From contig JAAYCX010000030.1 of NCBI GenBank assembly GCA_012729555.1, positions 1 through 36,706 on the forward strand: a stretch of 36,706 nucleotides of DNA. The letters run 5' to 3'. Below the pieces are notes generated by a model that saw only the letters and a list, made by a program, of their open reading frames with translations, was not told the DNA's origin and did no database searches. The DNA is from Acidobacteriota bacterium. Lineage in GTDB: Bacteria > Acidobacteriota > UBA6911. How positions within the stretch are numbered: the first letter of the stretch is position 1; every line of letters starts with the position of its first letter. A program made the position numbers and the translations under genes. Below are positions 23,783 to 32,704 of the stretch, piece by piece.

Positions 23783-24850
23783 TCAGATGCCGAGATCGGC
23801 CCTGGCCTTGGTCAGGACCTCTTCAATCCCTTCGAGCGAGCCCGAGTGGCTCCCCTGGTAGATCTGCTCGAGGTACTGCTTGGCCCTGGGGGCCATGGTC
23901 TTTTCGAGCACCACGCATTTCGCGAACGGCTCCACGGCCGCATCCTGCCCCTCGGTCTGCCATTTGCTCATCCCGATGTAATACCAGGCGTCGTCCCGCT
24001 TGGGATCGAACCGGACCACCTTCTGGTAGAGTCCGAGTGCCCCGGGATAGTCCTTCTTCTGGTAGGCGTCCGCCGCCATCAGGCCGAAGGCGATGGCGCG
24101 GGTGGCGTTCCACTGGTTTTCCGCCATGTTGGGCGGGACCTTGTCGCCGTACACCTCCATGATTTTCGTGAACATCGCAGTCGCGGCCGGGACGTCCTGT
24201 TTGCGGAGGTGGATATCGGCCATCTGCAGCGCCGTCGTATAACCCAGCGGCTGATCCATGGGCGCCTGGGCCAGAATCTTCTGGCCGTACTCCAGGTACT
24301 TGTCGAAGTTCTGCATGCCGAGGTAGATGGCGGCCAGCGTCTGGAGCATGGTGGCGTCCGGGGCGGCGGCGTAGATCTTCTCCGCCAGTTCCGCCGCCTT
24401 GGGCATATTCCCCGCCCCGTACTGGGCGGCCAGCATCGTCCGCTCGAGCATCAGGACCGACGGGGCCAGCTGGTCCTTGAGGAACTCCTCCGATCCCACG
24501 GGGATCTCCTCCGCCTTGACCTTTTCCTCGGTCGGGAGGATCGACAGGAGCGCCTCGGTCATGGAGATCGCCTTGGGCCAGTCCTTCTTTTCCAGGTAGG
24601 GGTTGACGGCCGCCTGGTAATCGGTGATCACGTAGAGCAGGATCCTGGAAATCGGGCGCTCCTTGACGAAGCCCAGCAGCAGGTCGGCCCGCTTCTGGAC
24701 GTCCGCTTCCTTCTTGATCTCCTCGTACTGGGCGTAGTCCTTCTTGTACTGGTAGTCGGAAAGAGGCGAGATTTTTTCCTGCAGGGCGAAGCCGCTGGCT
24801 CCACACAGCAGAAGAAGGGCCATCATTGAGCCGACAAGTCTTCGGGTCAT
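23783..24850 (-). CDS. Exported TPR-repeat protein
   Basis: A 355-residue protein with a signal peptide (basic RR, then LVGSMMALLLLCGASGFA) and a solenoid of TPR-like helix pairs, most clearly AAELAEKIYAAAPDATMLQTLAAIYLGMQNF... and ALGLYQKVVRFDPKRDDAWYYIGMSKW. It should be periplasmic and serve as a protein-protein scaffold; no enzyme motif is visible. The ATG at 24850 is chosen because AGGAG (24859-24863) is 8 bp away; two earlier in-frame starts sit on top of that site. It has its own promoter with a palindrome in the spacer. Confidence 0.8.
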   Translation of the reverse strand: MTRRLVGSMMALLLLCGASGFALQEKISPLSDYQYKKDYAQYEEIKKEADVQKRADLLLGFVKERPISRILLYVITDYQAAVNPYLEKKDWPKAISMTEALLSILPTEEKVKAEEIPVGSEEFLKDQLAPSVLMLERTMLAAQYGAGNMPKAAELAEKIYAAAPDATMLQTLAAIYLGMQNFDKYLEYGQKILAQAPMDQPLGYTTALQMADIHLRKQDVPAATAMFTKIMEVYGDKVPPNMAENQWNATRAIAFGLMAADAYQKKDYPGALGLYQKVVRFDPKRDDAWYYIGMSKWQTEGQDAAVEPFAKCVVLEKTMAPRAKQYLEQIYQGSHSGSLEGIEEVLTKARADLGI

Positions 24851-24966
24851 AATCATCACTCCTGAAAAAATCGTTCCATTGACGAAAGTCCGTGATCAAT
24901 AAGGACGCAGGGGATCCCGGGACCTGAGTTTCGGGTTCTTGCCTTCCCCTTTCCCGATAAGTTTAG

Positions 24967-24994
24967 GTTCTAATGGACGGGCCCGTCCTGTCAA
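24967..24994 (-). promoter_or_regulatory. Promoter of the TPR gene with an operator-like palindrome
   Basis: A perfect TTGACA (24994-24989) and TAGAAC (24972-24967) are separated by 16 bp on the minus strand. A perfect 14-bp palindrome, GGACGGGCCCGTCC (24975-24988), fills nearly the whole spacer, the classic position for a repressor or MerR-type activator site. The leader would be about 110 nt. Confidence 0.5.
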
Positions 24995-25045
24995 GGCAAA
25001 ATGCGCCCGGCGCCCGCGGCCGCACGCGGCGGGCGAGGCGTGCCT

Positions 25046-25480
25046 TCAGGGATCTATCCTGCTGAGTATCCATCGATTTCCGGGGTACCAGCGCATCCGC
25101 CGCAGCCGATATGTCCCGGTCAGTTTCAGCCCCGCAAAATGCACTCTCAGGTCCGCGGGCGTTTCGGGCCGGATCTCCATCTCCCCCTCGTCCCAGATGA
25201 AGACGCGCCCGCGGCCGAAGGCCTCCTCCTCGAAGACGGGACTCGAGACGGCCTCGACCGGGAAGCTTTCCCTCTCGACGGCCAGCCGTTTCTCCCCCCC
25301 CTGCCGGGGCGGTTGCCTCAGCATGGACCACGAGCGCAGCCTGCCGTCCTGGAGGATCCTGAGGTCGTAGTGGGGCCTCGCGGTTTTATGGTGGTGGATG
25401 ACGAATCGCGTAATCACCGGTTCGATCAGACGCTTGCTCCAGGCGCTCAAATATGACACTATTTTTGCCTGAACACCCAT
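25046..25480 (-). CDS. Stand-alone LigD-type 3'-phosphoesterase domain protein
   Basis: A 144-residue protein matching the phosphoesterase (PE) domain of the NHEJ ligase LigD: FVIHHHKTARPHYDLRI with H31, H37, D39 and R41, then GEKRLAVE, RVFIWDEGEMEI and LKLTGTYRLRRM. The PE domain removes ribonucleotides or 3'-phosphates at DNA ends. No ligase, polymerase or Ku is adjacent. The usual EDHP motif reads ESFP (71-74), so the metal-binding His is Phe73. The start is uncertain: the ATG at 25480 forms CCATGG with the start of the divergent STAS gene, and a GTG at 25459 is the alternative. No strong ribosome binding site is seen for either. Confidence 0.75.
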   Translation of the reverse strand: MGVQAKIVSYLSAWSKRLIEPVITRFVIHHHKTARPHYDLRILQDGRLRSWSMLRQPPRQGGEKRLAVERESFPVEAVSSPVFEEEAFGRGRVFIWDEGEMEIRPETPADLRVHFAGLKLTGTYRLRRMRWYPGNRWILSRIDP

Positions 25481-25808
25481 GGATATCCAAGTCGAAACTA
25501 TCGGGGACCGCAGAATCATTCGTGTCGAGGGCAGGATCACCTTCGAGCACTGCCCGGCGCTCGAGCGCCGCATCGACGAGGTGCTGGCAGGGGGCCCGCG
25601 CGAGATCCTGCTCGATCTCGAAGGGGTCCCTTTCATGGACAGTTCGGGCGTGGGAGAGATCTTGAGGCTTTTCAAGCGGATGCGGGAAGCGGGGGGGAGC
25701 CTCATCCTCCTCCGCCCGAACCGGAAACTGCGCGGCCTCTTCACGATGTACCGCTTCGATCAGTTCCTGACCATCCGGGATGACGGGGAGCCGGACGCCG
25801 ATGGTTAG
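25479..25808 (+). CDS. STAS-domain anti-anti-sigma factor-like protein
   Basis: A 109-residue protein that is entirely a STAS domain of the SpoIIAA/RsbV kind. The phosphorylation loop MDSSGVGEI (D54, S55, S56, G57) is intact. Such proteins bind an anti-sigma kinase in a phosphorylation-controlled way. No RsbW/SpoIIAB-like kinase is nearby. Its ATG overlaps the start of the divergent phosphoesterase gene. No Shine-Dalgarno is visible. It overlaps the next gene by 8 bp. Confidence 0.85.
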   Translation: MDIQVETIGDRRIIRVEGRITFEHCPALERRIDEVLAGGPREILLDLEGVPFMDSSGVGEILRLFKRMREAGGSLILLRPNRKLRGLFTMYRFDQFLTIRDDGEPDADG

Positions 25809-26292
25809 GCGCCGCCCCGCCCCCTTTGGCGCTCTCGTTTTCTCCCTGGCCCTGTCCCAGGCGCCGGCGACGGGCCCCGAGGCCCGGGCGCAAACCCGGC
25901 AGCCGAACGCGCCCCTTTCCTCGCCGGCGAGGAAATCCGCGCTGCTCGAGATCCGGGTGGCCGACGGGAGGGTGACGGCCGATATCGCCGACTGCCCGCT
26001 GCATGAAGCGCTGGCGGGCCTGGCCGAACGGACCGGCATCATCTTCGAGGTCCGGAGCGAACCCAACCCTTACATCTCCGTCCACCTCCGCGACGTCCCG
26101 ATGGAGGAGGCGATCGGCCGCATCGTCCCGGACGGCAACATCCTGTTTCTTTACGACGGGGCCGACCCGGCCCGTATCGTGCTGGTCCGCATCCTCTCGA
26201 GCGGCGGCACGGCGGTGCAGCCCGGCCTCCTCTATTTCGGAACCGGCAGGGTCCCCGGGGCCGGCCGGCCGGCCGGGACCGCGGTCCCGTAA
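25801..26292 (+). CDS. Exported protein with an STN-like (secretin/TonB N-terminal) domain
   Basis: A 163-residue protein with a basic start (MVRRRP) and a signal sequence (FGALVFSLALSQAPATG). The body (ADIADCPLHEALAGLAERTG, then ISVHLRDVPMEEAIGRIV) has the beta-alpha-beta pattern of the short domain found at the N-terminus of secretins and TonB-dependent transducers. No secretin channel follows, so it is an isolated domain. The ATG lies within the end of the STAS gene. Role unknown; it may bind an envelope partner. Confidence 0.6.
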   Translation: MVRRRPAPFGALVFSLALSQAPATGPEARAQTRQPNAPLSSPARKSALLEIRVADGRVTADIADCPLHEALAGLAERTGIIFEVRSEPNPYISVHLRDVPMEEAIGRIVPDGNILFLYDGADPARIVLVRILSSGGTAVQPGLLYFGTGRVPGAGRPAGTAVP

Positions 26293-26308
26293 TGTTCAGG
26301 AATGCCCT

Positions 26309-26998
26309 ATGTTTTCTCTTGTGAAGCTTCTGTTATCGAGCGTTTTCATCCTCGCCGGTCTCACCGGCGCCCTCTTCGGCCAGAATGCCCGGGAAGGGTT
26401 CCGCGCGGAGGTCGACGCGGTGGTCACGGAGGCGTACCATGCGGCCGCCGCCGATTTCCCCTGCAAAACCAAGACGCGGGGGAAGGGGAAGATCATCCGC
26501 TGGCAGGACGTGGAAAAGTGCGTGAACTACGCCCACGACCGGGTCGACTGGGAGGCGCTGTCGGCGCGGATCCAGGACGCCGGGGAGAGGGCGGGGCTCG
26601 GCCCGGCCGATATCGAGGCCGTGGTCGAAGCCTCCCTGGCCGCGCACTCGATCCCCTTCAATGAGATCTACAGGGTAAAGGACCGGAAGGCGCTCGTGCC
26701 GCTGTCCAACTCGCTCCTCAAATTCCTCCCTCCCGGATCGCTTCTGGACCTCCCCGTATACAACCAGGAGGGGGAGCTGCTGGGGAGTTTTTCGGGGGTG
26801 TACGTGTTCGAGCGGAGCGGGGGACTGTCGACGGCCACCAGCTACCGCATGCCCAACTTCCAGTACAAGGACCTTCACGGGGAAATGCAGGCGCCGTCGG
26901 AGACATTCCTGATCGACCGGTACGGGGTTTCCTGGAAGGAGGCCGAATCCCAGCCCGGATTCCGCCTGCCGGCCGACAGGTTGATTCCGAAGCACTGA
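26309..26998 (+). CDS. Exported protein of unknown function
   Basis: A 229-residue protein with a signal peptide (LVKLLLSSVFILAGLTGALFG) and no family that I recognise. It contains a CysX(n)Cys pair in the N-terminal half (FPCKTKTRGKGK and VEKCVNYAH) and ends in a positively charged tail. It lies 16 bp after the STN-like gene and probably shares its transcript. CAGGAA upstream of ATG 26309 is a weak ribosome binding site. The frame extending back to 26003 is a shadow of the preceding gene. Confidence 0.7.
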   Translation: MFSLVKLLLSSVFILAGLTGALFGQNAREGFRAEVDAVVTEAYHAAAADFPCKTKTRGKGKIIRWQDVEKCVNYAHDRVDWEALSARIQDAGERAGLGPADIEAVVEASLAAHSIPFNEIYRVKDRKALVPLSNSLLKFLPPGSLLDLPVYNQEGELLGSFSGVYVFERSGGLSTATSYRMPNFQYKDLHGEMQAPSETFLIDRYGVSWKEAESQPGFRLPADRLIPKH

Positions 26999-27014
26999 TC
27001 CCGGGCGATCCGCG

Positions 27015-27746
27015 TCAGTCCCGGCCGGGGCCCTGGGCCCTGGCGTACCAGGAGACCTGGCGCGCGATCCCTCTCAGGACCCCGACGTCGGCCGATTCCA
27101 GGCCCGCCCTGCCGAAGATCCTGCGCAGCGCGAACATCATGTGGCGCGCGTTCTGCTCGTGCAGGAACCCGATCTCCAGCAGCGCCTTCTCCAGCTGCGC
27201 GTACATGGCCTCCGTCTGCAGAAGCGGCGCCGCCCGCAGCGTCCGCGCCGGGGTGTGCCCGAGGCTGCCGAGGAAGAGTTCGTAGCCGACGACCATGACC
27301 GCCTGGGCGAGGTTGATGCTGCCTGCCCGGCGGTGGGTCGGGATGCGCACGAGGAGCTGGCAGAGGCGGAGATCATCGTCGACGAGCCCCGTGTCCTCGG
27401 GGCCGAAGAGGATGCCCACCCTCTGCCGGGCGGCGTGGTCGAGGATCTGCGGGACGAGGGCGCGGGGCGGGGCGGCCGGGGAGCGGTAGCCCCCGCTTTT
27501 CCCCGTGGTCCCGACCAGCAGGCGGATCCCCCGGAGGGCGCTCGTGAGGGAGCGGCAGACCTTCGCCGATTCCAGGACCGGCCCGCCGGCCTTGGCCAGC
27601 CGGTACGATTCCTCGTTGATCCGGCACCGGGGAGCCGCGAGCACCAGCCGCCCCAGGCCCATGTTGGCCATGGCACGCGCCGCCGACCCGATGTTGCCCG
27701 GGTGTTTGGTGCCCGCGAGGATGACGACCACATTTTCCAGTGACAT
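27015..27746 (-). CDS. TrmH-family (SPOUT) RNA methyltransferase, TrmJ-like
   Basis: A 243-residue SPOUT-fold methyltransferase that uses SAM to methylate the 2'-O of a tRNA or rRNA nucleotide. The N-terminal motif TKHPGNIGSAARAM, the knot motif LFGPEDTGL and SINLAQAVMVVGYEL are all present, in the order of TrmJ (tRNA Cm32/Um32). The length matches E. coli TrmJ (246). The ATG at 27746 places MSLENVVVIL as in TrmJ; an upstream ATG at 27764 with a G-rich site is possible. It is convergent with the exported-protein gene. Confidence 0.85.
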   Translation of the reverse strand: MSLENVVVILAGTKHPGNIGSAARAMANMGLGRLVLAAPRCRINEESYRLAKAGGPVLESAKVCRSLTSALRGIRLLVGTTGKSGGYRSPAAPPRALVPQILDHAARQRVGILFGPEDTGLVDDDLRLCQLLVRIPTHRRAGSINLAQAVMVVGYELFLGSLGHTPARTLRAAPLLQTEAMYAQLEKALLEIGFLHEQNARHMMFALRRIFGRAGLESADVGVLRGIARQVSWYARAQGPGRD

Positions 27747-27857
27747 GGCGACCCACTCTACCATTTTTTGCCCCCCCCGGCCCTCATTCTCCGGTTTTTT
27801 TCCGGCCGGATGTGAGAAAATCGTTTGCAGGTGCAGTCCAGAAACAGGGAGGGAACG

Positions 27858-28625
27858 ATGCGGTCTGCCGTGATGGCCATGTTTGCCGTGCTGACGTTTT
27901 CGGGATGGGCGTATTCTCCGGAGGCCGCGGCCCAGACCTCCGGGAGCCTCTCTCCCGAGGAGATCATCGAGAGGTTCGCCGCGAAGGAGACGGAGTCCTA
28001 CGAGGCGTGGATGCAGTATACCTATACCCAGGTGGCGGTGATCAGGGTGGTCTCGCTCAACGGCGCGCCGCGCAACGAGTCGATGACGATCGAATCGGAG
28101 ATCGTCTTCAACGACGACGGGACGCGGGAGGTCCGGCCGCTGCGCCGGAGCGGCCGCCTCCGTTCGGTCAGGCTTACGCCCGAGGACGAGGACGTGATGC
28201 TCAACATCAATCCCTTTGCGCTGACCGAGAAGGAGCTTCCCCTGTACAACCTCAAGTACGAAGGGAAGGAGAAGGTCGACGAACTGGTGTGCTACGTCTT
28301 CTCCGTGCGGCCCAGAAACACCCGGGGGGACCGCTTCTACTTCGAGGGGAAGATCTACGTGGACGACCAGGACCTGCAGATCGTCCGGACGGTCGGCCGC
28401 CCGGTGCCCGAGCGGAGGGGGAACCTCTTTCCCGAATTCGAAACGCTGCGGCAGGTCATCGACGGCCGATACTGGTTCCCGGTCTGGACCCACGCGGACG
28501 AGAAGCTCCGCTTCACCGAGGATACCGTGGGGATCGAGCAGACCCTGACCTACGAGAACTACAAGAAGTTCGGTTCGAAGGCGACCATCCGGTTCGGCGG
28601 CCCGGAGCCTGAAGCGGGGGAGTAG
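27858..28625 (+). CDS. Exported protein, LolA/outer-membrane-lipoprotein-sorting-like
   Basis: A 255-residue protein with a signal peptide (AVMAMFAVLTFSGWAYS) and a beta-rich body. The segments FEGKIYVDDQDLQIVRTVGRPV and IDGRYWFPVWTHADEKL are typical of LolA-like half-barrel proteins that handle lipids or lipoproteins in the periplasm, but no definite family can be read off. GGAGGGAACG fixes the ATG at 27858. It stands alone between trmJ-like and the RpoH-type sigma gene. Confidence 0.7.
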   Translation: MRSAVMAMFAVLTFSGWAYSPEAAAQTSGSLSPEEIIERFAAKETESYEAWMQYTYTQVAVIRVVSLNGAPRNESMTIESEIVFNDDGTREVRPLRRSGRLRSVRLTPEDEDVMLNINPFALTEKELPLYNLKYEGKEKVDELVCYVFSVRPRNTRGDRFYFEGKIYVDDQDLQIVRTVGRPVPERRGNLFPEFETLRQVIDGRYWFPVWTHADEKLRFTEDTVGIEQTLTYENYKKFGSKATIRFGGPEPEAGE

Positions 28626-28628
28626 GCG

Positions 28629-29627
28629 CTACCCGGCCAGGTGGAACTCGATTTCGCGCACGTCGCCGAAGGAATCGATCATGTACTGCTTCAGCTTGGC
28701 GATCAGCTTCTTTTCCGCCACGCGGATCGCTTCGCGCGAGATGCCGTAGCGGTCGGCGATCTGCTGCAGCGTCTCCGGGTCCTCGGCGATCAGCCTCCGT
28801 GAGAGGATCTCCCGCTCGCGTTCGGAGAGGGTCTCGGAGAAATCGGCGAACTTTTTTTCCAGCAGTTCGCGGAATTCCCCCTGGGCGATCTTCTCGTCCA
28901 CGCTCTGCTCCATCATGCGGAGCGTGTCGATGTAGCGGGCGTCCCCGTCCGAGTCGCCCAGGGGTGCGTCGAGCGACAGGTCGCCCCCGGTCATCCCCTG
29001 CTGCACCTCCCGCAGCTCCCGTTCATCCACGCCGAGGTTTTCGGCGAGCAGGCGGGAGGTGGGGACGATGCCCCGCGCTTCCAGCTCCCGCTTCTCCCGG
29101 TTGAGGTTCATCAGGATCTTGCGCCGCGCGTTGGTCGTCCCGATCTTGACCATTCGCGTGTTGTCGAGCAGGAACTTGAGGATATAGGCCTTGATCCACC
29201 ATGCCGCGTAAGTCGGGAGCCGGGTCCCGCGGTCGGGGTCGAACCGCTGCACGGCCTGGAGCAGGCCGAGGTTCCCCTCCTGGATGAGGTCCAGGATGTT
29301 GCGGTAGACCTTGTGGTAGATCATGGCGATCTTGACCACGAGCTTGAGATTGGACGTCACCAGCCGGTAGGCGGTTTCCCGGTCCCCGGTCTCGTGGTAC
29401 CGCCGGGCGAGAGCGTGCTCCTCCTCCCTGCTGAGCGGGGTGAATCTCCCGATCTCGGCCAGGTAGGCGCGCAGGGGGTCGTAGCGTGCGATCCCCCGGG
29501 GCGCCGCCCGGTCCATCTCAAGATCTTCCCCGGGATCGCCGGGGGCAGGGGAGACGGCCGTATCTTCCCCGCCTTCCCCCGGCTCCGTGAACTCTTCGCT
29601 CCCTGGGGTTCTGTCGAATTCGGTCAT
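28629..29627 (-). CDS. rpoH: RpoH-type sigma-70 family factor
   Basis: A 332-residue group 3 sigma factor. Region 1.2 ([21 protein letters not shown]), region 2 ([51 protein letters not shown]), an RpoH-box-like [15 protein letters not shown] and region 4 ([42 protein letters not shown]) are in order. It is probably the heat-shock sigma. The first 50 residues are acidic and low complexity. The ATG at 29627 is chosen because a TATAAT at 29640-29635 would start transcription there; the in-frame TTG at 29666 and ATG at 29636 lie in or before the promoter. No Shine-Dalgarno precedes it. Confidence 0.85.
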   Translation of the reverse strand: MTEFDRTPGSEEFTEPGEGGEDTAVSPAPGDPGEDLEMDRAAPRGIARYDPLRAYLAEIGRFTPLSREEEHALARRYHETGDRETAYRLVTSNLKLVVKIAMIYHKVYRNILDLIQEGNLGLLQAVQRFDPDRGTRLPTYAAWWIKAYILKFLLDNTRMVKIGTTNARRKILMNLNREKRELEARGIVPTSRLLAENLGVDERELREVQQGMTGGDLSLDAPLGDSDGDARYIDTLRMMEQSVDEKIAQGEFRELLEKKFADFSETLSEREREILSRRLIAEDPETLQQIADRYGISREAIRVAEKKLIAKLKQYMIDSFGDVREIEFHLAG

Positions 29628-29634
29628 GGGATCC

Positions 29635-29663
29635 ATTATAGGCAACGGGGCGTGCGAGGTCCA
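29635..29663 (-). promoter_or_regulatory. Promoter of the RpoH-type gene, leaderless
   Basis: A perfect TATAAT (29640-29635) lies 17 bp after TGGACC (29663-29658) on the minus strand. The expected start is at 29628 or 29627, that is at the A of the start codon, so the mRNA would be leaderless. Confidence 0.55.
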
Positions 29664-29681
29664 CAACCGCGGAGGGGGGCG

Positions 29682-30182
29682 TCAGCGTCCCCTGCTGGAC
29701 ATCAGTTCGATATCCTCCCGCAGGCTCTCGAGGTCCTCCTCGTGCTCGACCTCCTGCTCCAGGATGGTCAGCGCGATGTTGTAGGTGACCATGTCCTTGT
29801 CCTTGGTGATATCCATGAGGTTCTTGTAGGCCGAGATGGCGCACTGTTCCCCGGCGATGTTCTGTTCGAGCAGCACGGTGACGTAGGGATCGGCCGGGGC
29901 GTCGTAGGCACAGGGGCTCAGCGGGAACCACTCCTTCGGGTCGAGGACGGGGGTCCCCCCCAGCTGGACGATCCGGTCCGCCAGCAGGGTGGCGTGATTC
30001 AGCTCCTCGGTCGCATGGAGGGTGAGCTCGGCGGCGACCGCATCCTTCATGGGGCCCTTGATGACCTTGGCCCCCAGCCAGTACTGGTAATAGGCGAGCC
30101 ACTCGCTGGCGAACGCCCCGTTGAGAAGTCCGAGCAGTTCGTCGACGTCCATGCCGACGATTTCGCGTCCTCGGGTGCCCAT
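29682..30182 (-). CDS. Ferritin-like protein (bacterioferritin/Dps-like family)
   Basis: A 166-residue four-helix protein with ferritin-type metal ligands in order: E27 (ASEW), EELNH (E60, H63), EQNIAGEQ (E112) and EVEH (E144, H147). The insert CAYDAPADPY lies in the long loop between helices 2 and 3. It should bind a di-iron centre and store iron or detoxify peroxide; I cannot separate bacterioferritin from the Dps-like clade by eye. GGAGGAG precedes the ATG. It has its own extended -10 promoter. Confidence 0.85.
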   Translation of the reverse strand: MGTRGREIVGMDVDELLGLLNGAFASEWLAYYQYWLGAKVIKGPMKDAVAAELTLHATEELNHATLLADRIVQLGGTPVLDPKEWFPLSPCAYDAPADPYVTVLLEQNIAGEQCAISAYKNLMDITKDKDMVTYNIALTILEQEVEHEEDLESLREDIELMSSRGR

Positions 30183-30267
30183 TCATCTCCTCCTTTCGAT
30201 TCCGTGTTTCCATGGGGCCGGATCCTTCCCGCCCCGGTTCCGGCCGCCCCGGCGGCCGCTGCCGTAA

Positions 30268-30276
30268 AATATAGCA
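30268..30276 (-). promoter_or_regulatory. Extended -10 promoter of the ferritin-like gene
   Basis: TGCTATATT on the minus strand (30276-30268) is an extended -10; no -35 match is present. The start is near 30261, and the 79-nt leader includes a GC-rich hairpin (GGCCGCC arms, 30242-30257). Confidence 0.5.
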
Positions 30277-30309
30277 TCAAACGGCGGGGGGGACGGAGCG
30301 ATTCTGCGC

Positions 30310-30338
30310 TTGTGCTCCCCGGGGGATTGCCCTATAAG
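30310..30338 (+). promoter_or_regulatory. Promoter of dapF
   Basis: TTGTGC (30310-30315), a 17-bp spacer and TATAAG (30333-30338) are followed by a leader of about 45 nt. The spacer includes the palindrome CCCCGGGG (30317-30324). The same TTGTGC with a 17-bp spacer is found before hom and before the small gene at 35000. Confidence 0.55.
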
Positions 30339-30389
30339 TAAATTCCGGGCGCGGGATAAGGGGCCGATCACGAAGGGAGCGTTTCATCC

Positions 30390-31268
<879 letters not shown>

Positions 31269-31712
31269 CTAGCCCAGGTGGGGGGCCAGGCGCTCCCTCA
31301 GGGCGTTCTTCGACAGGGCGCCGATCACGGTCTCGACCGGGTGCCCGTCCCTGAACAGGATCAGCGTCGGGATGCTCTGCACGTGAAACTGCCCCGCCGT
31401 CGCCGGGTTCCGGTCCACGTTCATCCGGACCAGCTTGAGCCGGCCCGCCAGCTCGCCGGCGTATTCCTCCAGGGCCGGCGCCGTCATGCGGCACGGGGCG
31501 CACCATTCGGCCCAGAAATCGACCAGGACCGGCACCGGGACCTCCAGCTCGCGGCGGAAACCGATGTCGGTGCCGTCGACGATCCAGGGGAGGGGGGAGC
31601 GGCATTTGCCGCAGGCGGGAGCCCGTCCGCCGGCGGGGGCCCGTTCCCCGGCATCGGATTTGAGCCGGTTCCTGGCGCCGCACCGGGGGCAGCTGACAAC
31701 CGTGTCCTGCAT
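31269..31712 (-). CDS. trxC: Thioredoxin 2 with N-terminal zinc domain
   Basis: A 147-residue thioredoxin with the active site WCAPC (C71, C74), the cis-Pro motif QSIPT and an N-terminal zinc-binding module with two CX2C pairs (C8/C11, C34/C37), as in TrxC. It reduces protein disulfides in the cytoplasm. GGAGGT overlaps the stop codon of the proline dehydrogenase gene upstream, so the two are translated from one message (8 bp apart). The linker between the zinc pairs is a Pro/Gly/Ala insert longer than in E. coli. Confidence 0.93.
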   Translation of the reverse strand: MQDTVVSCPRCGARNRLKSDAGERAPAGGRAPACGKCRSPLPWIVDGTDIGFRRELEVPVPVLVDFWAEWCAPCRMTAPALEEYAGELAGRLKLVRMNVDRNPATAGQFHVQSIPTLILFRDGHPVETVIGALSKNALRERLAPHLG

Positions 31713-31720
31713 GAGACCTC

Positions 31721-32629
31721 CTAGCCCTTGAACAGGTTACGCATGATGAATCCCACGTTTGCGGGGCGTTCGGCCAGCCGCCGCATGAAATAGGGGTACC
31801 ACTGCCTCCCGTAAGGGATGTAGATCCGGACGCGGTAGCCCTCCCGGGCAAGCCAGGCCTGCAGGTCGCGCCGGATGCCGTAGAGCATCTGGAACTCGAA
31901 GCGGTCGGGCGCGATCCCCCGGGAGCGGGCGAAAGTCAGGGTGGCGTCGATGAGGGCCTCGTCGTGAGTGGCGATGGCGTTCGGCCCCCCTCCATCGAGC
32001 AGCAGGCGCATCAGCTCGAGGTAATTGGCGTCGGTCTGGCGTTTGCGCGCGAACGCCACGCTTTCGGGCTCGAGGTAGGCCCCCTTGACCAGCCGCACGG
32101 GAATCCCCTGCCGCACCAGGGCGCGCACGTCCTCCCCGCTGCGGTAGAGGCAGGCCTGGATCGCCACCCCCACGTTTTGCGACTCCGTGTGAACCCGGGA
32201 GACGATCTCCAGGGTGCTCCGGGTGTAGGCGCTCTCCTCCATGTCCACCCAGACGAAGTTGTCCAGCTCCCGGGCCTTTCCGGCCAGCGTCGTGAGATTC
32301 GCCAGGGCCAGGGCGGGGTCGATGGCCAGGCCGAGCTGCGTCAGCTTGACCGATACCTGCGATTGCACCCTCCATTCCCGGATGGCGTCCAGGGCGGCCG
32401 CTATCCCCCCGGCGGCGCGGGCGGCGTCCCCGGGGGTGCCGGTGTGTTCGCCGAGCAGGTCGAGGATTCCCAGCAGGTTCCGCCCGTTCGCCCGGCGCAC
32501 GGCCTCGAGGGCGTCCGCGAGCGTCTCCCCCGCGACGAAGCGCGAGGCGGTCCGGCGGAAGATGCCGAACTTCAGGGCGAAATTCTTGAAGCCTTCCCTT
32601 CCCGCCAGAAAAAGGAGGAGTCTGCGCAC
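31721..32629 (-). CDS. Proline dehydrogenase, monofunctional
   Basis: A 302-residue FAD-dependent TIM-barrel enzyme that oxidises proline to pyrroline-5-carboxylate. Characteristic strings are VSVKLTQLG, FVWVDMEESAYT, VRLVKGAY, ATHDEALI, FEFQMLYGIR and a C-terminal RIYIPYGRQWYPYFMRRLAERP. It lacks the P5C dehydrogenase half found in PutA fusions. It starts with GTG, with AGAGGA about 6 bp upstream. The operon with trxC is unusual but plausible for redox balance. Confidence 0.92.
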   Translation of the reverse strand: MRRLLLFLAGREGFKNFALKFGIFRRTASRFVAGETLADALEAVRRANGRNLLGILDLLGEHTGTPGDAARAAGGIAAALDAIREWRVQSQVSVKLTQLGLAIDPALALANLTTLAGKARELDNFVWVDMEESAYTRSTLEIVSRVHTESQNVGVAIQACLYRSGEDVRALVRQGIPVRLVKGAYLEPESVAFARKRQTDANYLELMRLLLDGGGPNAIATHDEALIDATLTFARSRGIAPDRFEFQMLYGIRRDLQAWLAREGYRVRIYIPYGRQWYPYFMRRLAERPANVGFIMRNLFKG

Positions 32630-32662
32630 TTTAATCCTCTCCCGAACAGCCGGCCCGCCGTC

Positions 32663-32671
32663 ATTTTACCA
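32663..32671 (-). promoter_or_regulatory. Extended -10 promoter of the proline dehydrogenase-trxC operon
   Basis: TGGTAAAAT (32671-32663, minus strand) is a good extended -10. The predicted start near 32656 gives a leader of about 27 nt. A 10-bp palindrome GCCCGCGGGC (32681-32690) lies between this and the divergent promoter. Confidence 0.5.
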
Positions 32672-32704
32672 CCGGGGGGCGCCCGCGGGCCACCGATCTA
32701 TCTG

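Noticed and set aside
29628-29666. Longer start for the RpoH-type sigma at TTG 29666 or ATG 29636
   Set aside because: The ATG at 29636 is part of the TATAATGG promoter box, and neither start has a ribosome binding site.
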